A stretch of 12,961 nt of DNA. Origin: Spartobacteria bacterium UBA6821 (GTDB taxonomy: Bacteria > Verrucomicrobiota > Verrucomicrobiia > Chthoniobacterales > UBA6821). The stretch is taken from NCBI GenBank assembly GCA_002452515.1, contig DKEN01000057.1, positions 27,302-40,262 of the forward strand. The letters are read 5' to 3'. Each line of letters opens with the position of its first letter. Position 1 is the stretch's first letter. A model generated the notes under the pieces. That model ran no database searches. It was given only the letters and a program-made list of their open reading frames with translations, and was not told the origin of the DNA. Both the position numbers and the translations under genes were made by a program. Below are positions 1-5,907 of this stretch, piece after piece.

Positions 1-1332
1 ACAAAGATCCGCCGCTATGCCATGACGGCACTCCCGAAGATCGGAGTCGGAGAGGGGGCAGAAGAGCAAATGATATCGCTTCTCAAGCAGACGGGCGAGG
101 AGAGAGAGAAACGCCAACTCGGTCGCGTCCTTGAAAAGGTCGGTGGTGCCGCCACGCTAGCCGCAGTAAGCGAGGGAGCCACTCTTCCTGCGTTGACCGA
201 GCAGAAGGTAAAGGCCGCCCTCCTGCGGAAGGAAAATCCAGGAACGATCCGAATGCAAGCGCTCCTGCCCGCTGATGCAGGGCTAAGGATCTTTCTGCGC
301 TGTCGTCGCGGGCTGGAAGGCTTCGTTCGCGAGGAGGCCACGGAAAAACTCGACAGCGGAACGTTCACCATCGGCGAAGTTCGCCCAGGAAGCGTGACAC
401 TTTCCGTAAAGAAACCGTTTTCCCTGACAATGATCTATGAACTGCGGTGCTTTGCCACCATCGGCTTCAGCCTTGGGCTCCTGCGCAACGGCGACGGAGA
501 GGCATGGATTTCGGAACTATCCCGCTGCATCGGCTCCAAGCGGGCCAGCGCCCTGATGCTTGGCGCAACCGAGGGGCCCGCGCGCTATCGGCTCGATTTT
601 CCGGCACGCGGGCATCAGCGCGGCGCGATCCGTCAAGTTGTGGAACGCGCCTATGCCCTGGCACCCGAGATACTGAATGACGCACGACAGGCACTCTGGT
701 CGGTCGATGTGATCCCAGTGGGCGTGCTTGGAACAGAGGCGTCCGTAGAACTCCGCCCGCGCCTTTATCCTGATCCACGCCTAGCCTATCGTCAGGATGA
801 TGTCGCTGCCGCATCGCATCCGCCGCTGGCTGCCTGCATGGCCCGGTTGGCAGGAAAGTCTGCAGAGCCGGAAATCATCTGGGATCCATTTTGTGGATCA
901 GGGTTGGAGCTGATTGAGCGATCACGGCTGGGAGGAGTTGCCGTTGCTCATGGAACCGATCTCGATCCTGCGGCGATTGAAATTGCCGGGAGGAATTTTG
1001 CCGCAGCGGGGGTGAAGTCCACCTGTGCCGAATTTGTGTGCTGCGATTTCCGGGATGCCGGACGCGATGCCGGGATCAAACCAGCCAGCGTCTCCCTCAT
1101 CATTTCTAATCCGCCGCTCGGTCGCCGCGTCCGCGTGAAGAACATGCAGGGCCTCTTCGCGGATTTCTATGCAGCTGCCATTCGGGCATTGAAACCGGGG
1201 GGACGGCTGATCTTTGCCAACCCTCTGCGCACGGGTCCAAACGATCCTGCCCTGAAGCTGGAATCCAGCCAGACGGTTGATCTCGGTGGATTCAACTGCC
1301 AGTTGGAGATGTATCGGAAACGGTCGTCCTGA
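1..1332 (+). CDS. HEAT-like repeat / THUMP-like RNA methyltransferase, 5' partial
   Basis: The frame is open to the left edge, and the seven codons before the first in-frame ATG (position 22) continue a HEAT-like helical repeat (IRRYAMTALPKIG), so the true start probably lies outside the window. Counting from that ATG (436 aa): residues 1-50 are HEAT-like. Residues 86-110 contain LRCRRGLEGFVREEA, like the start of THUMP-type RNA methyltransferase cores. Residues 246-277 (RPRLYPDPRLAYRQ then ASHPPLAACMARLA) match the linker found before the catalytic domain in Trm14/RlmL-like enzymes. Residues 287-299 (WDPFCGSGLELIE) form the SAM-binding motif I, D313 is the likely ribose-binding acid, and NPPLG (363-367) is motif IV, typical of N-methylation of guanine in RNA. 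The likely role is SAM-dependent methylation of tRNA or rRNA in the cytoplasm; the exact target cannot be read from sequence. It converges on the next gene, with only 17 bp between the stops. Confidence 0.8.
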   Translation, partial: TKIRRYAMTALPKIGVGEGAEEQMISLLKQTGEEREKRQLGRVLEKVGGAATLAAVSEGATLPALTEQKVKAALLRKENPGTIRMQALLPADAGLRIFLRCRRGLEGFVREEATEKLDSGTFTIGEVRPGSVTLSVKKPFSLTMIYELRCFATIGFSLGLLRNGDGEAWISELSRCIGSKRASALMLGATEGPARYRLDFPARGHQRGAIRQVVERAYALAPEILNDARQALWSVDVIPVGVLGTEASVELRPRLYPDPRLAYRQDDVAAASHPPLAACMARLAGKSAEPEIIWDPFCGSGLELIERSRLGGVAVAHGTDLDPAAIEIAGRNFAAAGVKSTCAEFVCCDFRDAGRDAGIKPASVSLIISNPPLGRRVRVKNMQGLFADFYAAAIRALKPGGRLIFANPLRTGPNDPALKLESSQTVDLGGFNCQLEMYRKRSS

Positions 1333-1349
1333 AGGACTGGAATGCCGGA

Positions 1350-1802
1350 TCAGCGGTGAAACGAGCCAGACCTACCCCCCGCTCCATGCCAGGAACCGGA
1401 GCCGCCGCCCCAGGAGGCAGAACCTCCCCGATAGCCACTAGCGCTGCCGCTCCCATTACTCCAGGAAGCCGAGCCGCCCCGGTTGCTATTGGCACTGCCT
1501 GAGCCATTGGACCAGGAGGCATTTCCCCGGTTAGCGTTGTAGTAACCCCCATTGGAGTAGGGCGTACGGTAAGCGGCGCCATTGACGCCGCGGTAATAGG
1601 AACTGTTGTAATAGGTGGCGCTGGTTCCGTAATAGGTTCCCCCGTAGAAACCGGCACCACCCCATCCGTAGAGGGGCACCACTGGCGATGGGCCGTAGGC
1701 GACTGGGTACGGTGCATAATAGCTGTCGGCGCAGCCGGTTTGGCTGAGAGCCAAGGCGATGCAAAGTAGCGGTAGCGCCAGAAGTGTGTGGAGGGGTTTC
1801 AT
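1350..1802 (-). CDS. Exported Ser/Gly/Tyr-rich repeat protein, possible lipoprotein
   Basis: A 150-aa protein with a classical N-terminal export signal: K2, then a hydrophobic stretch over residues 6-19 ending in LSQTGC24. Cys24 could be lipidated, but the lipobox is poor (Gln at -3), so cleavage by signal peptidase I is also possible. The mature part is low complexity: Tyr/Pro/Gly-rich at residues 28-90, then three Ser/Gly/Trp repeats of 16-17 aa (starting R92, R108, R125), and a basic end (GRSGSFHR). No enzymatic motif is visible; a surface or envelope structural role is an inference. It starts 26 bp downstream of the DUF2092 gene on the same strand, so the two are probably co-transcribed. 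There is no SD before the ATG; the upstream bases are pyrimidine-rich. I do not recognise a named family. Confidence 0.7.
   Translation of the reverse strand: MKPLHTLLALPLLCIALALSQTGCADSYYAPYPVAYGPSPVVPLYGWGGAGFYGGTYYGTSATYYNSSYYRGVNGAAYRTPYSNGGYYNANRGNASWSNGSGSANSNRGGSASWSNGSGSASGYRGGSASWGGGSGSWHGAGGRSGSFHR
1383..1529 (-). repeat. Three in-frame protein repeats, 16-17 aa each
   Basis: Codons 92-140 of the exported Ser/Gly/Tyr-rich protein form three tandem units, each beginning Arg-Gly and containing an (N/S)ASW core followed by a (S/G)(N/G)GSGS stretch. The first two share ASWSNGSGSA exactly. At DNA level the units differ at many third positions, so this is an old duplication kept at the protein level rather than a recent slippage event. 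Confidence 0.75.
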
Positions 1803-1828
1803 CGTAGGGAGGTGAGATGAGCGCTTCC

Positions 1829-2620
1829 TTAACGGTCAGCGGAATGAAGCACGGCTGCAAACGGGATTTCCCGGACTCCCTCCGGCTTGTGAAAGACGAA
1901 CGAGGAATTGAAGAGCCAGGGGTGCACGTTCCAGTGTGAAAATTTGATGATGGTGCGCGGGAAATTGGGCTTGTCGGTAAAGGTGACGGCGAGACGGCGT
2001 GGGAGGGCATCCGGCCCCGCATCAATCCAGATTTCCCAATTGACACCGGGGGAGCGGAAGGCGAGGTGATCACACGCAATCCCGTTGACGCTCGTGGGGC
2101 CGATCACAACCGCGCTCTGAAGGTTGCGGGTCAGAATGGCATAGGGATCGCTGTAAAGCAGGGGGGCAGAAGGAAAGCGAATCCCAGTTTCATGCCGAAG
2201 CCCCGCAAGCATCTCGTCGATTGTTGCCGGAGCTTTCGCCGTGGAGAAGACCTTGGTTTGTGGGGCGAGCGCCGAGACCGAGGTTCCGTCGTAATAGAAA
2301 TCAAAGGCAGGGGCATCCCCGCCAAGGCGGGCACGAAGCATGGCAGGGCGCTTGAGGGCAACCTCTCCAACCGAGAAGAGCGTCACGGATTGCCCGGTGA
2401 AGGCGGGTACTTCAATAATGCTGCTCGACCGGAAAGTGAACGCTTTCGCCTGGGAAAGGGCGGTGCTCATGCGCTTGAGCATGGAGAGGGCATTGGGATC
2501 AATCGGGGAAGCTGTTGTGGCATGCAGGTGACTTGAAACCAGCAGTGCGGCCAAGGTCAGGAGGGGAGGAATTTTCATGGAAGTGAACGAGGGGGAGTGT
2601 CGAACCGAACGGTGCGGCAC
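1829..2620 (-). CDS. DUF2092 family predicted periplasmic protein
   Basis: The C-terminal 220 residues read as a DUF2092 protein. In order, counting from the internal ATG at 2578, they show FDFYYDGTSVSAL (92-104), an APATIDEMLAGL segment (117-127), SAPLLYSDPY (137-146), NGIACDHLAFR (165-175), WEIWIDAG..LPRR (181-195), and a Trp-rich end with W216, W221 and F227. The family is exported and resembles LolA/RseB-like beta-sheet folds; its biochemical role is not known. A signal peptide is clear (MKIPP, hydrophobic core, ending SSHLHA). I chose the GTG at 2620 (263 aa) over the ATG at 2578 (249 aa) because AGGAGGTGAT lies immediately upstream with ideal spacing; the longer form adds 14 residues (PHRSVRHSP...) to the signal-peptide n-region. 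The frame stays open upstream to 2950 but would overlap the divergent gene, and that part shows no family similarity. Likely co-transcribed with the repeat protein downstream. Confidence 0.85.
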   Translation of the reverse strand: MPHRSVRHSPSFTSMKIPPLLTLAALLVSSHLHATTASPIDPNALSMLKRMSTALSQAKAFTFRSSSIIEVPAFTGQSVTLFSVGEVALKRPAMLRARLGGDAPAFDFYYDGTSVSALAPQTKVFSTAKAPATIDEMLAGLRHETGIRFPSAPLLYSDPYAILTRNLQSAVVIGPTSVNGIACDHLAFRSPGVNWEIWIDAGPDALPRRLAVTFTDKPNFPRTIIKFSHWNVHPWLFNSSFVFHKPEGVREIPFAAVLHSADR

Positions 2621-2630
2621 AATCACCTCC
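2621..2630 (-). promoter_or_regulatory. Near-perfect Shine-Dalgarno before a GTG start
   Basis: On the minus strand GGAGGTGATT directly precedes the GTG at 2618-2620; with the preceding A this gives a 10-base match (AGGAGGTGAT) to the usual anti-SD end of 16S rRNA. Five bases separate GGAGG from GTG, a normal spacing. It is the only strong SD before any start in this window and is the reason for the longer DUF2092 start. The ATG 42 bp further on has no SD. Confidence 0.6.
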
Positions 2631-2803
2631 TCAAGCTGATGAGACAGAACCTCTCCGGGAACAAGACAAATCAAAGCAGTCTCTGTGGAATTCCTCCTGG
2701 TGTTGGCAACAAAATCCATGGCGTTCGCAAATCTTTGGTCACACCATGACTTAAAACGCGCTAACTTCTCGCCAAGCACACATTCTCCCAGCAGCGTCGG
2801 GAG

Positions 2804-3535
2804 ATGGAGAAAGCTTTTGAGGAATTGGATTACTGCGTCACGCCACTTGGGGAACTCGTTCTTCGACGACGCAAGATTCCGATGCTGGAGAATGAGATCG
2901 TCTACGAGGTCATTCTCAACGGGGAGTTTCTGATGAGCAGTCTCTTTCATGCCGTGGAGGATGCGCTGGCCGATCTGGGCCTGGCGGCGGCAACACCCGC
3001 TGCCGGGCCTCTCGATGTGGTGGTTGGGGGACTGGGCCTGGGTTACACGGCAGCCGCCGCCTTAAAACATGCAAGCGTTCGTTCCCTGCGCATCGTTGAT
3101 TTTCTCTCGCCAGTCATCCGATGGCATCAGACCGGCTTAGTTCCTCTGGGAAACGAACTTTCCTCCGATCCTCGAACCCGGTTTGTGGAGGGGGATTTTT
3201 TTGATCTGGCCGCCCATCCCGAGACGGGTTTTGACACGGACGAGGTGGGACGAAAATTTCATGCGGTTCTGCTCGATATCGATCATACCCCGGGGCACTG
3301 GCTCCATGAACGCCACGCTGCATTTTACACGGTGGAGGGGTTACGCACCCTCCAGCGGCATCTGCATCCGGGTGGGGTATTTGCCCTCTGGTCGGACGAG
3401 GCTCCCGATAACAGCTTCTGTGCGCAGTTGGAGGAAGTTTTCGCGAACGTGCAGGCACACGTCGTGAATTTTCCCAATCCCATTCGTGGAGGGGAATCCT
3501 CCGGTACGGTCTATGTTGCGGTTAGATCATGTTAA
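2804..3535 (+). CDS. Spermidine synthase-like SAM-fold protein
   Basis: A 243-aa cytoplasmic protein with the layout of polyamine aminopropyltransferases/SpeE-like class I methyltransferase folds. A small N-terminal beta region (TPLGELVLRRR at 13-23, then EIVYEVILNGEFLMSS at 31-46) is followed by a Rossmann domain with nucleotide loop VVVGGLGLGYTA (72-83), acidic residue D99 after strand 2, GDFFDL (130-135), strand 4 LLDIDHTP (156-163) and PGGVFALWSDEAPD (189-202). True spermidine synthases usually have GGGDGG and a D(S/C)(S/T)DP active-site loop; here these are GGLGLG and DIDHTP, so the substrate may not be putrescine. ATG is the only usable start: an in-frame stop lies at 2762-2764 with no other start codon between. 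It is divergent from the DUF2092 gene across about 180 bp and appears monocistronic. Confidence 0.75.
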   Translation: MEKAFEELDYCVTPLGELVLRRRKIPMLENEIVYEVILNGEFLMSSLFHAVEDALADLGLAAATPAAGPLDVVVGGLGLGYTAAAALKHASVRSLRIVDFLSPVIRWHQTGLVPLGNELSSDPRTRFVEGDFFDLAAHPETGFDTDEVGRKFHAVLLDIDHTPGHWLHERHAAFYTVEGLRTLQRHLHPGGVFALWSDEAPDNSFCAQLEEVFANVQAHVVNFPNPIRGGESSGTVYVAVRSC

Positions 3536-3547
3536 CTTAAGTCATAG

Positions 3548-3695
3548 CCGAATTATTTTCACCACAAAGGACTGACAAAGAAGCCAGCCAAGGTTGCCGC
3601 ATAGGATCTAAAAAGCATCTCCGATATACCCTTACTCTTTTACTTTATCCCATCTTGGATGACCCTTGGATCCCTCTCTGTGGTAAAAAATTCGG
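3548..3695. repeat. Intergenic element with imperfect 20-bp inverted ends
   Basis: The left end reads CCGAATTATTTTCACCACA (from 3548). The right end, read on the other strand from 3695, is CCGAATTTTTTACCACA, followed on both sides by a purine-rich (A/G)AG run. The arms agree at about 19 positions with two single-base gaps and one mismatch. A second inner pair, CCAAGG (3588-3593) and CCTTGG (3664-3669), nests inside. The element fills most of the 204-bp gap between two convergent genes and contains no ORF. On the minus strand the right arm supplies a T6 tract, so it may also help terminate transcription from the YkgJ side. The class (MITE-like, repeated palindrome or terminator) cannot be settled from one copy. 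Confidence 0.5.
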
Positions 3696-3739
3696 GGATG
3701 CAGAAGATTATCAATGGCCGCATCTTTTCCTAAAGCGCT

Positions 3740-4279
3740 CTAGTGCCGAGGAGTGATCCCATCGATCCTGAATTCTTGATCAAGCAGCGCCTCCAATTCG
3801 CGCATGGCTGTCTCGAGCTGGTTGTGAAGCAGGGTGCGTTCCGTATTGGGCGGAAGGGTCAGCGCATTGGCCACGCGGTGTGCGAGACTCCGGTTGGGAT
3901 TGGTCTCGCCGACCTGAGCCATGAGTGAGAGGACCCGGTTCACGCGTGCTCGCGCCGTTCGGATGTTTTCCAATGCCGCTGCCTCCGTACTTCTCCCATC
4001 GGTCACAGCCAGAAGCTGTTTGCAGCTGAAAAGGCGGCATCGTGCAGGACGCTGATCGTAGATAACGCAGGAACAGGAGCCACCGATCTCACGGTGCATG
4101 GAGCAAGGCTGAAGGAAGAATTCCACCCCCTTCTTACGGCGGAGCTTGAGCCCAAGCGATGCGAGCTGACGGGGTGAATCTTCCTTTTGCAGTTCAACGG
4201 AGTGGAAGAGAACACCATCACAGCACATGCCGCAGGCGGCGCAGAGTCGGGCGGAGACAGAGGAGAGAGAGGTAGTCAT
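3740..4279 (-). CDS. YkgJ-type cysteine cluster protein
   Basis: A 179-aa cytoplasmic protein with the YkgJ/UPF0153 cysteine pattern: C13xxC16xxC19C20 (CAACGMCC) near the N-terminus, then C59, C69, C71, C81 and C86 in the segment from PCSMHREIGG to YDQRPARCRLFSC. The family is thought to bind a metal or Fe-S cluster through these cysteines; its function is unassigned. The C-terminal half (residues 95-170) is Ala/Leu/Arg-rich, probably helical, and has no cysteines. Its ATG lies 15 bp after the stop of the Doc-type toxin gene on the same strand, so it is probably the third gene of the antitoxin-toxin transcript. No SD precedes it (upstream bases are CTCTGCTGCTTTTC). Family assignment is confident; any functional link to the toxin is only positional. 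Confidence 0.85.
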   Translation of the reverse strand: MTTSLSSVSARLCAACGMCCDGVLFHSVELQKEDSPRQLASLGLKLRRKKGVEFFLQPCSMHREIGGSCSCVIYDQRPARCRLFSCKQLLAVTDGRSTEAAALENIRTARARVNRVLSLMAQVGETNPNRSLAHRVANALTLPPNTERTLLHNQLETAMRELEALLDQEFRIDGITPRH

Positions 4280-4294
4280 GAAAAGCAGCAGAGG

Positions 4295-4690
4295 TTATTG
4301 GAGGAGCTTGCGAAGCTCGGTGGTGGTTTGATCGCGATCCAAGGCGCTGGCTGCGACGCCAAGCGTCAAAGCTTCCCAGGCATCACTATCCAGATGTTCT
4401 TCCGGCAGGAGGCCATTTTCAGAGAGAAAGACCAGGCAGGTCGCCAGGGACGTCCGTTTATTTCCGTCGACGAAGGGATCATTGCGACAAAGATAAAAGA
4501 GATAGGCGGCGGCAATTTCGACAGGTTCGCTGAACAGGGGCTGGCCCGTCATGCTGGCCTGCGGAGCGGCAACAGCCGACTCAAGCAAGGCTTCCTCGCG
4601 AAGGCCTGGCGATCCACCATGCGCGGCAAGAACCTCCTCGTGGATTGCCTTTACCGCCTCCACCGTAGGGTGGATAAACTGGTGACTCAT
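4295..4690 (-). CDS. doc: Doc (death-on-curing) family toxin with His-to-Asp change in the Fic motif
   Basis: A 131-aa Fic/Doc-fold protein of normal length for this family. Typical landmarks are present: GGSPGLREEALLESAVAAPQ (25-44), AAAYLFYLCRN (60-70), and the Fic loop DPFVDGNKRTS (71-81), followed by FLSENGL (88-94). Doc proteins normally read HxFx(D/N)(G/A)NKR there; P1 Doc phosphorylates EF-Tu and needs that His. Here the codon at 4478-4480 is GAT (Asp71) on the coding strand, while the rest of the loop (D75, G76, N77, K78, R79) is intact. The protein may be catalytically dead or altered. The gene overlaps the antitoxin by 4 bp (ATGA), the usual antitoxin-first arrangement. The reading frame is otherwise undamaged. 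Confidence 0.88.
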   Translation of the reverse strand: MSHQFIHPTVEAVKAIHEEVLAAHGGSPGLREEALLESAVAAPQASMTGQPLFSEPVEIAAAYLFYLCRNDPFVDGNKRTSLATCLVFLSENGLLPEEHLDSDAWEALTLGVAASALDRDQTTTELRKLLQ

Positions 4691-4914
4691 GAGAGGCGGC
4701 GGAAGAGTTCCGAATTCTCGTGAATTAGTCTCTTGGCCGTGGAGGCAGCCTTCTCTGCCGAGATGACGGGACGCACGGGAGTCAGGACAATCGTACCCCC
4801 TTCATGAATACTCACGGCGACCTGATCACCAACCTTAAGGTGGGCAAGATCCATCAGGGCAGCATCGAACATCAGGCCTTGGGAATTCCCAATCTTTGTG
4901 ATCGTCTTGGTCAT
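4687..4914 (-). CDS. AbrB/MazE (SpoVT-AbrB) type antitoxin
   Basis: A 75-aa protein. Residues 1-48 form a swapped-hairpin AbrB/MazE DNA-binding domain: TKTITKIGNSQG (2-13), AHLKVGDQVAVSI (24-36), then GGTIVLTPVRP (39-49). Residues 52-75 are a predicted amphipathic helix (SAEKAASTAKRLIHENSELF) of the kind that wraps and neutralises the partner toxin. The usual IPK after the first strand is replaced by MFD (residues 15-17). It lies just upstream of, and overlaps by 4 bp, the Doc-type gene, so it is the likely cognate antitoxin and autorepressor. No SD is present; a -10-like box sits 8 nt before the ATG, which suggests a leaderless message. Confidence 0.88.
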   Translation of the reverse strand: MTKTITKIGNSQGLMFDAALMDLAHLKVGDQVAVSIHEGGTIVLTPVRPVISAEKAASTAKRLIHENSELFRRLS

Positions 4915-4922
4915 AACGTTAA

Positions 4923-4950
4923 ACTATGTTTTACTTGGCTCCCAAGTCAA
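4923..4950 (-). promoter_or_regulatory. Putative promoter of the antitoxin-toxin operon
   Basis: On the minus strand TTGACT (-35, 4945-4950) is followed after 16 bp by CATAGT (-10, 4923-4928), matching the sigma-70-type consensus at 5 and 4 of 6 positions. The -10 ends 8 bp before the antitoxin ATG, so transcription would begin at or next to the start codon. This is a prediction from sequence only. Confidence 0.45.
4933..4947. promoter_or_regulatory. Palindrome in the antitoxin promoter, possible operator
   Basis: ACTTGG-CTC-CCAAGT is a perfect inverted repeat with 6-bp arms and a 3-bp centre. It overlaps the last bases of the -35 box and fills most of the spacer of the predicted antitoxin promoter. 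AbrB/MazE-type antitoxins commonly repress their own operon by binding promoter DNA, so this is the best candidate operator. It also lies about 55 bp upstream of the divergent exported-protein gene. Confidence 0.45.
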
Positions 4951-5000
4951 GATTTCGCCAGTCGTTCGCAATCTCAAGGAAATGGCATGAGAGTACTCCC

Positions 5001-5615
5001 ATGAGAGGCTTCACGAGGACAGCGCTGGTTTCCGCAGGGGTACTCTTCATGATTGAGTGCTGCTTGGCCGCTCCGGAGACGGTTAAGATCGGCGGAACGT
5101 ATTATTTGAAGGACGCCGAGAGCTATCTCGACAAGGCACCGGTGGTACCAAAGATATCGTCAACGCCAGCCCCCTCCCCAAGTCCAAGCACCAGGCCGAA
5201 GGTGACTCCTGCGACCACAGTTCCGGAAGATAAACCGGAAACGGATGATGTGGCTTCAGGGAGAGTCTTTCCCGCTGCGGTGATTCATCATTCAAGTATC
5301 ACGGCGGGGCAGCAGATTCCCGTGCCTGTGCAGTATGCCGCACCGCAGGTGATTGCCAATCAGCAGGGAGGGGTCGTCGTGGTGCCCGCGACACCGACCT
5401 CGTTTGGTGTTGTCCAAACCGGAGCGACGATGGGGAGTGATGGAGCCGGGAATACCATGCTGCGCGATACCGAGTTCAACGGCTTCGTAAACTATGGCAG
5501 TCCAATCCGCGCCGTGGTTCCGGCGCAGAATCAGCGCGGGCAACCAAATGCTGTACAAGTCATCCTACCCAACCCTGTGCTGGTTCCGGTAACGACCACG
5601 ATCGAGCGACGCTAG
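5001..5615 (+). CDS. Exported Pro-rich hypothetical protein
   Basis: A 204-aa protein of unknown function. Residues 1-24 form a signal peptide: MRGFTRT, a hydrophobic core (ALVSAGVLFMIECCLA) and a cleavage site after Ala-Ala. A short conserved-looking segment (TVKIGGTYYLKDAESYL, 27-43) is followed by a Pro/Ser/Thr-rich linker (about 50-82), then a Gln/Val/Pro-rich region with no recognised domain, ending VTTTIERR. I start at 5001 rather than 4926 because the upstream 25 codons are not signal-peptide-like and cross the palindrome and promoter of the divergent antitoxin gene. There is no SD at normal spacing. It converges on the DUF167 gene 19 bp away. Envelope location is inferred from the signal peptide only. 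Confidence 0.65.
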   Translation: MRGFTRTALVSAGVLFMIECCLAAPETVKIGGTYYLKDAESYLDKAPVVPKISSTPAPSPSPSTRPKVTPATTVPEDKPETDDVASGRVFPAAVIHHSSITAGQQIPVPVQYAAPQVIANQQGGVVVVPATPTSFGVVQTGATMGSDGAGNTMLRDTEFNGFVNYGSPIRAVVPAQNQRGQPNAVQVILPNPVLVPVTTTIERR

Positions 5616-5634
5616 TGTGGAAAATAGGGAGGAA

Positions 5635-5901
5635 CTAGGAAAGCAGCCGCGCGACGACGTCTGCCTTCGTGAGGCCGGTGATCTCGACGATTTTCTTGCG
5701 TGACGTTTCTCCCCGCGCGAGAGAGACCGCATGTTTGGGAAGGACGAGCCGCTTGGCCAGAAAGGCACAGAGTTCATGATTTGCTTTTCCCTCCAATGCA
5801 GGAGCGTGCACCTTGATTTTCAAGGCATCGCCAAGCCAGCCGACAACCTCGTTCCTTGGGGCGTTGGGAACTGCTTTGACTTCAATCGTGCAGCTTTCCA
5901 C
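5635..5901 (-). CDS. DUF167 / YggU (UPF0235) family protein
   Basis: An 88-aa protein matching the whole DUF167 fold: TIEVKAVPNAPRNEVVGW (5-22), LKIKVHAPALEGKANHEL (27-44), FLAKRLVLP (47-55), then LARGETSRKKIVEITGL (61-77). The family is small, widespread and of unknown biochemical role. The start is GTG at 5899-5901, six bp after the mpl stop and without a clear SD, so translation probably depends on coupling with mpl and the two form one transcript. The protein fits family length with no truncation. Confidence 0.9.
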   Translation of the reverse strand: MESCTIEVKAVPNAPRNEVVGWLGDALKIKVHAPALEGKANHELCAFLAKRLVLPKHAVSLARGETSRKKIVEITGLTKADVVARLLS

Positions 5902-5907
5902 GGCCCG

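Noticed and set aside
1817..1939. Plus-strand 40-codon ORF preceded by GGAGGT
   Set aside because: It is antisense to the end of the DUF2092 gene, the SD-like bases are only 3 nt from the ATG, and the translation is not protein-like.
1531..2079. Minus-strand ORF of 182 aa in another frame
   Set aside because: It overlaps both the DUF2092 and the repeat-protein genes, which have clear signal peptides and family or repeat structure; this one has neither.
2621..2950. Further upstream extension of the DUF2092 frame to an ATG at 2950
   Set aside because: It would overlap the divergent gene at 2804 by about 150 bp, and the added residues have no signal peptide or family similarity.
4187..4723. 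Plus-strand ORF of 178 aa opposite the Doc-type gene
   Set aside because: It is antisense to the toxin and parts of its neighbours, with no recognisable motif.
4926..5000. Longer start for the exported Pro-rich protein
   Set aside because: The extra residues precede a complete signal peptide and run across the divergent promoter and palindrome.
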